Source: Geodermatophilus saharensis | GTDB taxonomy: Bacteria > Actinomycetota > Actinomycetes > Mycobacteriales > Geodermatophilaceae | DNA: 64,000 nt | Direction of reading: 5' to 3' | NCBI RefSeq assembly: GCF_900188205.1 | Contig: NZ_FZOH01000003.1 | Span: 146,539-210,538, forward strand | Part shown: positions 16,687 through 25,459 of the stretch, in pieces | How positions within the stretch are numbered: the stretch's first letter is position 1 | Layout of the letters: every line of letters begins with the position of its first letter | Notes under the pieces: model-generated | Told to the model about the DNA's origin: nothing | Database searches by the model: none | What the model saw: the letters and a program-made list of their open reading frames with translations, nothing else | Program-made: the position numbers and the translations under genes

Positions 16687-17279
16687 CGGAGACCCGGGTG
16701 CGGCGCGGGCGGCCCGGGCACTCGCTGGACAGCCTGCTCGACGTCGCCGTCGCGGTGTTCAACGAGCGCGGCTACGACGCCACGAGCATGGAGGAGCTGG
16801 CCGCCCGGCTCGGGGTCACCAAGTCGGCGATCTACCACCACGTGACCAGCAAGGTCGAGCTGCTGCGGCTGGCCCTCGACCGCGCGCTCGACGCCCTGTT
16901 CGCCGTCACCGAGGAGCCCGCGGCCACCACCGGCCCGGCCATCGACCGGCTCGAGCACGTCGTGCGCGGGTCGGTGCGGGTGCTGGCCGCCGAGCTCCCG
17001 TTCGTCACCCTGCTGCTGCGGGTGCGCGGCAACTCGCCGGTCGAGCAGGCCGCGCTGCAGCGGCGCCGCGAGTTCGACCGCGTCGTCACCGACCTGGTGC
17101 GCGCCGCCGAGGAGCAGGGCGACGTGCGCCCCGACGTCGACCCCGCCGTCACCAGCCGGCTGCTGTTCGGCACCGTCAACTCGCTCACCGAGTGGTTCCG
17201 CCCCGGCGGCAGCCTGTCGGTCGACGCCCTCGCCGACGCCCTCGTCACCACCACCTTCGAGGGCCTGCGGGCCCGCTGA
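16683..17279 (+). CDS. TetR-family regulator, probable PaaR
   Basis: The 198-residue repressor has an N-terminal HTH (about 12-60: LLDVAVAVFNERGYDATSME, LAARLGVTKSAIYHHV, SKVELLR) and an all-helical ligand-binding C-terminus with the TetR_C pattern RRREFDRVV. Its start GTG 16683 overlaps the paaK stop. Location between paaK and paaZ and the two nearby TetR-type palindromes (15158-15175, 15256-15273) support a PaaR role, repressing both paa operons until phenylacetyl-CoA accumulates. The ligand is inferred. Confidence 0.88.
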   Translation: MTETRVRRGRPGHSLDSLLDVAVAVFNERGYDATSMEELAARLGVTKSAIYHHVTSKVELLRLALDRALDALFAVTEEPAATTGPAIDRLEHVVRGSVRVLAAELPFVTLLLRVRGNSPVEQAALQRRREFDRVVTDLVRAAEEQGDVRPDVDPAVTSRLLFGTVNSLTEWFRPGGSLSVDALADALVTTTFEGLRAR

Positions 17280-17296
17280 ACCCCAGGAGACCTGCG

Positions 17297-19354
17297 ATGA
17301 CCACCCCCCTGCTCGAGAGCTACGCCGCCGGCCGGTGGTACGCCGCGCCCGACGAGGGCACGCCGATCGCCGACGCCGTCACCGGGGAGACCGTCGCCCG
17401 GATCAGCAGCACCGGCCTGGACGTCCCCGCCATGCTCGAGCACGCCCGGACCGTCGGCGGCCCGGCGCTGCGGGAGCTGACCTTCCACCAGCGCGCCGGG
17501 CTGCTCAAGCAGCTGGGCCTGCGGCTGATGGCCGACAAGGACGCCTTCTACGCGCTGTCCCGGCGCACCGGCGCCACCGACGGCGACAGCGCCGTCGACG
17601 TCGACGGCGGCTTCGGCACGCTGCTGTCCTACGCGAGCAAGGGCCGCCGCGAGCTGCCCGACGACACCGTCGTCCTCGACGGCGCGGTCGAGCCGCTGGG
17701 CCGGCGGGGGACCTTCGTCGGCCAGCACCTGTACACGCCGCTGCGCGGGGTCGCGGTGCAGGTCAACGCCTTCAACTTCCCCGTGTGGGGGTTCCTGGAG
17801 AAGCTGGCGCCGGCCTTCCTCGCCGGCGTGCCGACGATCGTCAAGCCGGCCAGCCAGACCGCCTACCTCACCGAGGCCGTGGTCCGCGCGATCGTCGACT
17901 CGGGGCTGCTGCCCGAGGGGTCGCTGCAGCTGCTGGCCGGCAGCCCCGCCGGGCTGCTCGACGGCCTCGCCGGGCAGGACCTGGTGTTCTTCACCGGCTC
18001 GGCCGCCACCGCCCGCAAGCTGCGCAGCTCCCCGGCGGTGGTGGCCAACTCCGTCCGGTTCAACGCCGAGGCCGACTCCCTCAACTGCGCGGTGCTCGGC
18101 CCCGACGCGACGCCGGGCACCCCCGAGTTCGGCCTGTTCGTCGACCAGCTGGTCACCGAGATGACCGTCAAGGCCGGCCAGAAGTGCACCGCGATCCGCC
18201 GGGCGCTGGTGCCGCGCGAGCTGGTCGACGACGTCGTCGAGGCCACCCGGGAGCGGCTGGCGCAGGTCGTCGTCGGCGCGCCGGGGGCCGACGGCGTGAC
18301 GATGGGCGCGCTGGCCGGCCTCGACCAGCGCGAGGAGGTGCTGCGCGCGGTCAAGGCGCTGCGCGGCGTCGCCGAGCTCGTCGCCGGCGACCCCGAGCAC
18401 TTCGAGGTCGTCGGCGCCGACCGCGACCGCGGCGCCTTCCTCCCGCCGCTGCTGCTGCGCTGCGACGACCCCGCCGCCGCCGAGCCGCACGACGTCGAGG
18501 CGTTCGGCCCGGTCAGCACCGTGCTGCCCTACGACGGGGTCACCCAGGCCGTCGCGCTGGCCGCGCGCGGTCAGGGCAGCCTGGTCGGCTCGGTGGTCAC
18601 CTACGACCGGGAGTTCGCGCGGGCGTTCGTGCTCGGCGCCGCGCACGCGCACGGCCGGATCCTGGTGCTCGACCGCGACGACGCGGCGGAGAACACCGGG
18701 CACGGCTCGCCGCTGCCGGTGCTGGTGCACGGCGGACCGGGCCGTGCCGGCGGCGGGGAGGAGCTCGGCGGCATCCGCGGCGTGCTGCACCACATGCAGC
18801 GCACCGCCGTGCAGGCCTCGCCCGACGTGCTCACCGCGGTCGGCGGCCGCTGGGTGACCGGCGCGCAGCGGCGTGACGACGGCGTCCACCCGTTCCGCAA
18901 GTCGCTGGCCGAGCTGCGCATCGGCGACTCGGTGACCGCCGGCCCGCGCCCGGTGACGCTCGCCGACATCGAGCACTTCGCCGACTTCACCGGCGACACC
19001 TTCTACGCGCACACGGACGAGGAGGCCGCCCGCGCCAACCCGCTCTTCGGCGGCCGGGTGGCGCACGGCTACCTGATCGTCTCCTGGGCCGCGGGGCTGT
19101 TCGTGGACCCGGCACCCGGCCCGGTGCTCGCCAACTACGGTGTGGACAACCTGCGGTTCCTCACGCCGGTCAGGCCGGGGGAGGAACTGACGGTGACGCT
19201 CACGGCCAAGCAGATCACCCCGCGCGGCGGCGCCGACCACGGCGAGGTCCGCTGGGACGCCGTCGTCGTCAACGGCGAGGGGACGCCGGTGGCCACCTAC
19301 GACGTGCTCACCATGGTGGCCAGTACCTGGCCGCCGGCGGCGGCCGGCAGCTGA
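17297..19354 (+). CDS. paaZ: PaaZ, bifunctional oxepin-CoA hydrolase / 3-oxo-5,6-dehydrosuberyl-CoA semialdehyde dehydrogenase
   Basis: The 685-residue enzyme opens the oxepin-CoA ring and oxidises the resulting aldehyde. The N-terminal aldehyde dehydrogenase (about 1-525) has NFPVWGFLEKLAP, FTGSAATARKL, a catalytic Glu258 in RFNAEADSLN and Cys297 in KAGQKCTAIRR. The C-terminal MaoC-like hydratase (about 535-685) has DIEHFADFTGDTFYAHTDEE and FGGRVAHGYLI. ATG 17297 lies eight bases after AGGAG. Both active sites look intact. Genes for PaaG, PaaF, PaaH and PaaJ are not in this window, so the rest of the route must be elsewhere. Confidence 0.95.
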   Translation: MTTPLLESYAAGRWYAAPDEGTPIADAVTGETVARISSTGLDVPAMLEHARTVGGPALRELTFHQRAGLLKQLGLRLMADKDAFYALSRRTGATDGDSAVDVDGGFGTLLSYASKGRRELPDDTVVLDGAVEPLGRRGTFVGQHLYTPLRGVAVQVNAFNFPVWGFLEKLAPAFLAGVPTIVKPASQTAYLTEAVVRAIVDSGLLPEGSLQLLAGSPAGLLDGLAGQDLVFFTGSAATARKLRSSPAVVANSVRFNAEADSLNCAVLGPDATPGTPEFGLFVDQLVTEMTVKAGQKCTAIRRALVPRELVDDVVEATRERLAQVVVGAPGADGVTMGALAGLDQREEVLRAVKALRGVAELVAGDPEHFEVVGADRDRGAFLPPLLLRCDDPAAAEPHDVEAFGPVSTVLPYDGVTQAVALAARGQGSLVGSVVTYDREFARAFVLGAAHAHGRILVLDRDDAAENTGHGSPLPVLVHGGPGRAGGGEELGGIRGVLHHMQRTAVQASPDVLTAVGGRWVTGAQRRDDGVHPFRKSLAELRIGDSVTAGPRPVTLADIEHFADFTGDTFYAHTDEEAARANPLFGGRVAHGYLIVSWAAGLFVDPAPGPVLANYGVDNLRFLTPVRPGEELTVTLTAKQITPRGGADHGEVRWDAVVVNGEGTPVATYDVLTMVASTWPPAAAGS

Positions 19355-19361
19355 TGAAGGA

Positions 19362-19407
19362 CCCCCTGCCCCCCACTCGCGAGCTCGCGGCGGGGCCCTG
19401 CAGGGGG
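19362..19407. terminator. Hairpin between convergent paaZ and P450 genes
   Basis: Arms CCCCCTGC (19362-19369) and GCAGGGGG (19400-19407) enclose inner CCCC/GGGG pairs and the palindrome CTCGCGAG (19376-19383). The long GC-rich hairpin in a 72-bp convergent gap is a probable bidirectional terminator, and it shares the AAGGACCC lead with the element at 13711. Confidence 0.6.
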
Positions 19408-19426
19408 CCGACCGATCGGCTCACCG

Positions 19427-20782
19427 TCAGGCGGCCGTCCAGCGGACGGGCAGCCGCTTGACCCCCCGCTGGAAGTTCGACCGCAGCAGCGCCGGGGGGC
19501 CGTCCGGCTCGACGACGGCGGTCGCGCGCAGCAGCGCGGCGAACAGCGCGCGCATCTGCACGCGGGCCAGCTGCGCCCCGAGGCAGAAGTGCGGCCCGTG
19601 GCCGAAGGACAGGTGCGGGTTGGGGGCGCGGCCGACGTCGAAGCGGTCGGGGTCGGCGAAGACGGCCTCGTCGCGGTTGGCCGACGTGAACGACACGACC
19701 ACCTTGTCCCCGGCCCGGACGCGCACCCCGGCGAGGTCGACGTCGGTGGTGGCGGTGCGGCGGAACACCATGACCGGGGTCCACCAGCGCAGCATCTCCT
19801 CGACCGCGCCGGGCAGCAGCGACGGGTCGGCGCGCACCGCGGCCAGCTGGTCGGGGTGCTGCAGCAGCGCGATCAGCCCGCCGGGCAGCCCGTTGCGCAG
19901 GGTCTCGTTGCCCGCGACGGCGAACAGCCAGAACAGGTTCTCGAACTCCTCGGGGCTGACCCGCCCGCCGTCGTCGTCGACCTGCGCCAGCAGGACCGAC
20001 ATGACGTCCTCACCCGGCGCCCGCCGCTTCTCCTCGGCCAGCAGCCGGGCGTAGGCGTAGAGGTCGGGCATCCCGGCACGGGTGCGCGGGTCGGGCATCC
20101 GCCCGTCCGGGCCGGGCCCCGGCCGCAGCGCCAGCGCCTCCCGCGCCATCGCCGTCCCGCCGGTGCCGTCGAACGCGGCCGAGGTGGCGTAGTCGGGGTC
20201 CTGCCAGCCGATCACCCGGTTGGACCAGTCGAACATCAGCCAGCGGTCCTCCGCCGGCACGCCGAGCACGTCGGCGAGGGTCAGCAGCGGCAGGTCGGCG
20301 GCGACGTCCTTGGCGAAGTCGCAGCGGCCCTCGGCGGCGGCGGCGGCGGTCATCCGGCCGACCAGGCCGGCCGCGGTCGCCCCGATCGCCTCCGTCAGCG
20401 CGGCGACCGCGCGCGGGGTGAACGAGCGCGACAGCAGCCGCCGCAGCCGCGAGTGGTCGGGCGGGTCGGTGTTGAGCATCATCCGGCGCACCCACGCGAG
20501 GTCGGCGGCGTCGCGGACCTGGGTGGCGCCCAGCCACGAGGAGAACGTCGCCGGGTCGCGCAGCACCCGCTCCACGTCGGCGTGCCGCAGCACCAGCCAG
20601 AAGCCGGGACCGGCCGGCTGGCCGTGCAGCGCCGGCTCCTCCACCCAGGCGACCGGGGCCTCGGCGCGCAGCCGGCGCAGCAGGTCCAACGGCGGGCCCG
20701 CCTCGTAGGTGACCGGGTCGACCAGCGCGAGGGTGTCCGCGTCGGACAGCGGGTGGGCGGTCCCCGGCGGTCGGCTGCTCAC
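19427..20782 (-). CDS. Cytochrome P450
   Basis: The 451-residue bacterial class I P450 has every core signature: I-helix AVAGNETLRN (about residue 290), K-helix ExxR in EEMLRWWTPV, and the haem loop FGHGPHFCLGAQLA with the thiolate Cys. The motif order and sequence around NTDPPDHSRLRRLLSRSF and RVSPEEFENLFWLF resemble CYP families that act on steroids or small aromatics in actinobacteria. GTG 20782 is the chosen start; the Shine-Dalgarno is weak. No ferredoxin gene is adjacent, so electrons must come from elsewhere. It is divergent from the HDAC-like gene across a minisatellite. Confidence 0.92.
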   Translation of the reverse strand: MSSRPPGTAHPLSDADTLALVDPVTYEAGPPLDLLRRLRAEAPVAWVEEPALHGQPAGPGFWLVLRHADVERVLRDPATFSSWLGATQVRDAADLAWVRRMMLNTDPPDHSRLRRLLSRSFTPRAVAALTEAIGATAAGLVGRMTAAAAAEGRCDFAKDVAADLPLLTLADVLGVPAEDRWLMFDWSNRVIGWQDPDYATSAAFDGTGGTAMAREALALRPGPGPDGRMPDPRTRAGMPDLYAYARLLAEEKRRAPGEDVMSVLLAQVDDDGGRVSPEEFENLFWLFAVAGNETLRNGLPGGLIALLQHPDQLAAVRADPSLLPGAVEEMLRWWTPVMVFRRTATTDVDLAGVRVRAGDKVVVSFTSANRDEAVFADPDRFDVGRAPNPHLSFGHGPHFCLGAQLARVQMRALFAALLRATAVVEPDGPPALLRSNFQRGVKRLPVRWTAA

Positions 20783-20800
20783 CCCGCGAGTCTCGTGTCG

Positions 20801-20887
20801 GCCCGGCAGGCGGACAAGGCCCGGCAGGCGGACAAGGCCCGGCAGGCGGACAAGGCCCGGCAGGCGCACAAGGCCCGGCGGGCACCG
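20801..20887. repeat. 18-bp minisatellite in divergent promoter
   Basis: The unit GCCCGGCAGGCGGACAAG is repeated at 20801, 20819, 20837 and 20855 (the last with one change), followed by a decayed partial copy from 20873. It fills the start of the 195-bp region between the P450 and HDAC-like genes and could vary in copy number, altering promoter spacing. Confidence 0.85.
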
Positions 20888-20896
20888 GGGCGATGG

Positions 20897-20937
20897 GCAC
20901 AACCGCCCATTGAGGACCCGGCCGCCCGGGGGGTTGT
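20897..20937. promoter_or_regulatory. Inverted repeat upstream of HDAC-like gene
   Basis: CACAACC (20897-20903) and GGTTGTG (20931-20937) form an inverted repeat 27 bp apart, about 40 bp before the HDAC-like start codon. It is a possible operator or mRNA hairpin. Confidence 0.3.
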
Positions 20938-20977
20938 GTCCAGCCCGGGGAGGGGCCCCAGTCGGGAGGAGACGGCG

Positions 20978-22084
<1,107 letters not shown>

Positions 22085-22106
22085 CGGACGCGCCCGGCCG
22101 GGGCAC

Positions 22107-23072
22107 TCAGCCGGACAGCAGCCGCCAGCCGTCGCGCACCGCACGCGCCGCGGCCGCCGCCCGGCTGGGTGCCCCGCACTTGGCCAGGACGTGCTCGACG
22201 TGGTGGGCGGCCGTCCGCTCGCTGATGCCCAGGAGTCGCGCCAGCGCGTGGTTGGACGCCCCCTCGGCGAGCAGCGTGAGGACCTCCAGCTCCCGCGGCG
22301 ACAGTCCCCCCGGCAGGTCCGCGGGCCGGCCGGTGACCAGGGTCCCGCCGGCGACCGCGAGCAGCCGCACGCGGTACCAGCCCGACGGGCCGCGCCAGAA
22401 CCAGGCACCGTCCCCCTCGTCCCGGTGCCGGGCCCGCACGGCAGCGAGCAGCCCGGGGTCGACCGGCAGGGGGACGCGGCCGGGCAGCGGGTGCGGCGGC
22501 CCGCCCTCCCGGGGGACCAGGCAGGCCGCCTCACCCGGGGCGAGGGCCGTGGAGAGCACGCCGAGCCAGCGGGTGCCGTCCACGGCGGCCGCCAGTGCCG
22601 GCGCGGCGTGGTGCAGCGCGGCGACCACGTCGGGAGCGGGCCCGCCCTCGGTCCTCGAGCTGACGTGCAGGTCACCGGTCCAGCGGCCGTCCCGCGTGAC
22701 CAGCCGCGCGGTGGCCCCGCCGCAGAACCCCGCCGGGCCGAAGACCTCGCGCACCGAGGGCGTGGACGTGTAGCTCTCCACGTCGCGCCAGCACCGCGCC
22801 CGCCGGGTGGGGTCGGTGACCAGGAGCCGGTAGCCGACGTCGTCCACCAGGAACCCCGGCCCGCCGAGGTGGTCGAGGACCGGGCCGGGGTAGCCGTCGG
22901 AGGCGAGCGCGACGTGCCGTCCGCTCAGGGGCTCGCGGACGTGCACCGCGACGGCGGCGACGGCCGGCTGGTCGCGGAGCTCGGCGATGACCTCGTCGGC
23001 CGTGGCGCGGGCGGTCGAGGCCGACGACGCGGCCGTGACGAGACCGAGCGCGAGGTCCAGCGGGTCCGGCAC
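22107..23072 (-). CDS. LuxR-type transcriptional regulator with GAF-like sensor region
   Basis: A 321-residue protein starts at GTG 23072, eight bases after GGGGAGG. The N-terminal two thirds resemble a GAF-type ligand-binding region without an obvious cofactor motif. The C-terminus (about 250-310) is a clear LuxR/NarL helix-turn-helix: LSPRELEVLTLLAEGASNHALA then LGISERTAAHHVEHVLAKCGA. It follows the HDAC-like gene tail to tail. It is located just upstream in coordinate from the TynA-associated genes and could regulate those or the HDAC/P450 pair. No receiver domain is present. Confidence 0.85.
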   Translation of the reverse strand: MPDPLDLALGLVTAASSASTARATADEVIAELRDQPAVAAVAVHVREPLSGRHVALASDGYPGPVLDHLGGPGFLVDDVGYRLLVTDPTRRARCWRDVESYTSTPSVREVFGPAGFCGGATARLVTRDGRWTGDLHVSSRTEGGPAPDVVAALHHAAPALAAAVDGTRWLGVLSTALAPGEAACLVPREGGPPHPLPGRVPLPVDPGLLAAVRARHRDEGDGAWFWRGPSGWYRVRLLAVAGGTLVTGRPADLPGGLSPRELEVLTLLAEGASNHALARLLGISERTAAHHVEHVLAKCGAPSRAAAAARAVRDGWRLLSG

Positions 23073-23097
23073 GGGCGCGACCTCCCCTCCGGCCGGC

Positions 23098-23535
23098 TCA
23101 GTCCTGGGTGCGGACCGAGGGCAGCAGGCCCTGCCGGGGCCGCGTCCGGCGGTCGCGGGCCAGGGCCAGGGCGCCGGCTCCCAGCGACCCGGCGACGAGC
23201 ACGATCCCGGACCACGCCAGGCCGCCGGGAGCCGCGCCCGGGTGCGCCGCGTGCCCCGTCCCGCCGCCGGCCGGCCCCGCGAGCAGCTGCACGTGCAGGG
23301 CGAGCATGGTGACGTCGGCCAGCAGCGTCACCTGCCACGCCGAGCGGCTCGGCCGCCGCCACAGCCGCCACGCGCAGGGCAGGCAGACCGCCGCCGTCGC
23401 GGCCATGGCCAGCGAGGCCAGGGACGTGAGGTCGAGCAGCAGCAGGTGCACCAGGCCGCCGGCCACGGCCAGGGCGGCGGCCGCCCGGCCGAGGGCGGGT
23501 GCCCCCGGCCGGGCGGCGACGGCAGCGGCCGTCAC
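23098..23535 (-). CDS. Small four-helix membrane protein coupled to amine oxidase
   Basis: A 145-residue protein starts at GTG 23535, whose GTGA overlaps the stop of the copper amine oxidase gene, so the pair is translationally coupled. It has four probable membrane helices (about 18-38, 40-62, 72-92, 108-128), a CLPCAW pair of cysteines in the loop after helix 2, a His between helices 3 and 4 and a basic C-terminal tail. I do not recognise the family. Possible roles are copper supply, electron or redox handling, or transport; none is shown. Confidence 0.7.
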   Translation of the reverse strand: MTAAAVAARPGAPALGRAAAALAVAGGLVHLLLLDLTSLASLAMAATAAVCLPCAWRLWRRPSRSAWQVTLLADVTMLALHVQLLAGPAGGGTGHAAHPGAAPGGLAWSGIVLVAGSLGAGALALARDRRTRPRQGLLPSVRTQD

Positions 23536-25448
23536 GACCCGTGCGACGCGCAGTGCGACGAGGTCGACCGCGGCAGGCCGAGCGCGGGGTTGCGGTCGAA
23601 GAAGCCGACCGGCTTGAGCGTGAAGCCGGTGTAGTCGGTCGGCATGACCGGCCAGTCCTCCGGGCGCGGGAAGTGGGTGAGCCCGAAGGTGTGCCACAGG
23701 ACGACGTCGGTGTCCTCCAGCGGGGCGTCGTCGGCGACGAAGGACGGCAGCCCGCCGGACCCGGGGTGCTGGTTGACGAAGTCGCCGGCCGGATAGCGCT
23801 CGGCGGGGTCGTACTCGGTCACCCACAGGGTCTTCGTCGAGAACGCCGCGCGCTGGGCGATCGAGGACCGGTCGTCGGCGAGCAGCACCGGCGAGGCCTG
23901 CGGGTGCAGCGCGTACCCCACGGGCTGGCCGAGCCGGTTGGTCTTCGACGGGTTGACCACGTGCCAGGTCCGCCCGACCGTCGCGTCGCTGACCCGCTGC
24001 GCCTCCGACTCCCGCGTGAGCGGGGTCAGCCGCCGCTGGAAGGCGTTGCCGTACGGGTTGGTGTCGCTCACCGGCAGCCGGACGGCGTCCACCTCGTGGA
24101 CGGTGTTGCCGGTGCCGTCCACGGCCATGTCCAGCCGGGCGGAGAACAGGTGCTGGTGGAACGGCGCGCCCAGCCCCGGGGCGACCTCGGTGGCGTAGGG
24201 GTGGTCCTCCCCGCGGTAGGCGGAGGTGAACACGATGCCGGTGGCCTTGCTCTCCAGCTGGATCGTGCCGTCGGTGTAGAGGTACCAGTAGAAGCCGTAG
24301 TCGTAGTTGCCGATGGTCGTGAAGAAGCTGATCACCAGGCGGCGCGAGCGCCGGGTCTCGGCCATCCCGTTGAACAGGTCGGTGTGCTTCCAGGCGACGC
24401 CGTAGTCCTCCTCGTGCAGGCAGACGGCGTTGCCGATGGTCCGCGGCGCGCCGTCCTCGTCGGCCAGGGTGGCGTCGAAGTAGTGGATCTCGCCCAGGCA
24501 GTCGCAGCCCAGCTCGAGGGAGTTGGTGTAGCGGGCGAAGAGGTACTCGCCGACGTCGAAGTAGTTCTGCCAGAACCGCACCGGCGAGGGGTCGGCGTAG
24601 GGCACCACCATCTCCGCGATCGAGGCGCGGTGCACGACCGAGCGGCCGTCGATGGACAGCTGGTGGAGCACCAGGCCCTCGCGGGCGTCGAAGCCGACGC
24701 GGAACTCCCAGCCGGCCCAGCGGACGACGTCGTCCTCGACGGTGAAGCTCGGGCCCTCGGGCTGGGTGATCTCGATGGGCCTGAGGTCGCGCACCGCGTG
24801 CGGGTGGGTGTCCTGGTCGAGGTCGGCGCGCTCGGCCGGGACCGCCAGGTCGAAGTGGTCGTGCACGGCGGTGGTGACCCCGCGGGTGATGTCGACGTAG
24901 GCGACGACGCCGTCGACCGGGTGCGCCCAGGGCAGGTCCGCCGGGTCGGCCTGGTGGAAGCCGAGGACCCGGACGATCCGGTGCCCGGACTCGTCCGGGA
25001 AGTACGAGCCGGCCGACAGCGGCACGGCCCGCACGTCGGCCACCTGCAGGCCGCGCTTCTCCATCGCCGCGACCCAGCGCTCGTCCGCGGCGAGGATCGG
25101 CTCGATGGCCTCGAACTCGGCGTCGAGGATCGGCACCTGGCCGTCGGCGGCGCCGTCGATCTCGAGGTCCTCGACGACCGTGCCGCCGGTGATCGAGACG
25201 GTCAGGTCGCGGCCGTCGCCGGTGGCGCGGTCGAGCAGCAGCACGCGCGCCCGCCGCTCGATCGGCTCGCCCGGGGTCCAGGCGAGCACGTCGCGCTTGT
25301 GCGGCTCGACCAGGCCGACGTAGACGAACTTCGAGCTCTCCTTCACCAGCCCGGCGTCGCGGACGATCGCGGCGGCGGCGGTGATCTCCTCGGCGGTGAG
25401 CCGGGACAGCGGGTGGGTGGCGGTGGACCGGGGGGCGGTCAGGGTCAT
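23532..25448 (-). CDS. tynA: Copper-containing primary amine oxidase (phenylethylamine oxidase type)
   Basis: TPQ-dependent amine oxidase converting primary amines such as phenylethylamine or tyramine to aldehydes, NH3 and H2O2. The 638-residue length equals Arthrobacter globiformis phenylethylamine oxidase, and residue numbers coincide: the topaquinone precursor Tyr382 in TIGNYDYGFYW, copper ligands His431 and His433 in FHQHLFSARLDM, and a third His (586) in VLWHTFGLTHFPR. A catalytic-base Asp is present in WQNYFDVGEY. No signal peptide is visible, so it is cytoplasmic as in Arthrobacter. ATG 25448 is the start. It lies downstream of an APC permease (11-bp gap) and overlaps a small membrane protein gene. 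Confidence 0.96.
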   Translation of the reverse strand: MTLTAPRSTATHPLSRLTAEEITAAAAIVRDAGLVKESSKFVYVGLVEPHKRDVLAWTPGEPIERRARVLLLDRATGDGRDLTVSITGGTVVEDLEIDGAADGQVPILDAEFEAIEPILAADERWVAAMEKRGLQVADVRAVPLSAGSYFPDESGHRIVRVLGFHQADPADLPWAHPVDGVVAYVDITRGVTTAVHDHFDLAVPAERADLDQDTHPHAVRDLRPIEITQPEGPSFTVEDDVVRWAGWEFRVGFDAREGLVLHQLSIDGRSVVHRASIAEMVVPYADPSPVRFWQNYFDVGEYLFARYTNSLELGCDCLGEIHYFDATLADEDGAPRTIGNAVCLHEEDYGVAWKHTDLFNGMAETRRSRRLVISFFTTIGNYDYGFYWYLYTDGTIQLESKATGIVFTSAYRGEDHPYATEVAPGLGAPFHQHLFSARLDMAVDGTGNTVHEVDAVRLPVSDTNPYGNAFQRRLTPLTRESEAQRVSDATVGRTWHVVNPSKTNRLGQPVGYALHPQASPVLLADDRSSIAQRAAFSTKTLWVTEYDPAERYPAGDFVNQHPGSGGLPSFVADDAPLEDTDVVLWHTFGLTHFPRPEDWPVMPTDYTGFTLKPVGFFDRNPALGLPRSTSSHCASHGS

Positions 25449-25459
25449 CGGGTTCCTCC

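Noticed and set aside
20801..20887. CRISPR-like repeat array
   Set aside because: Units are contiguous 18-mers without spacers, so a minisatellite and not CRISPR.
22089..22100. CCCGGCCGGG palindrome as terminator between HDAC-like and LuxR genes
   Set aside because: Self-complementary without a loop and too short to be a convincing terminator.
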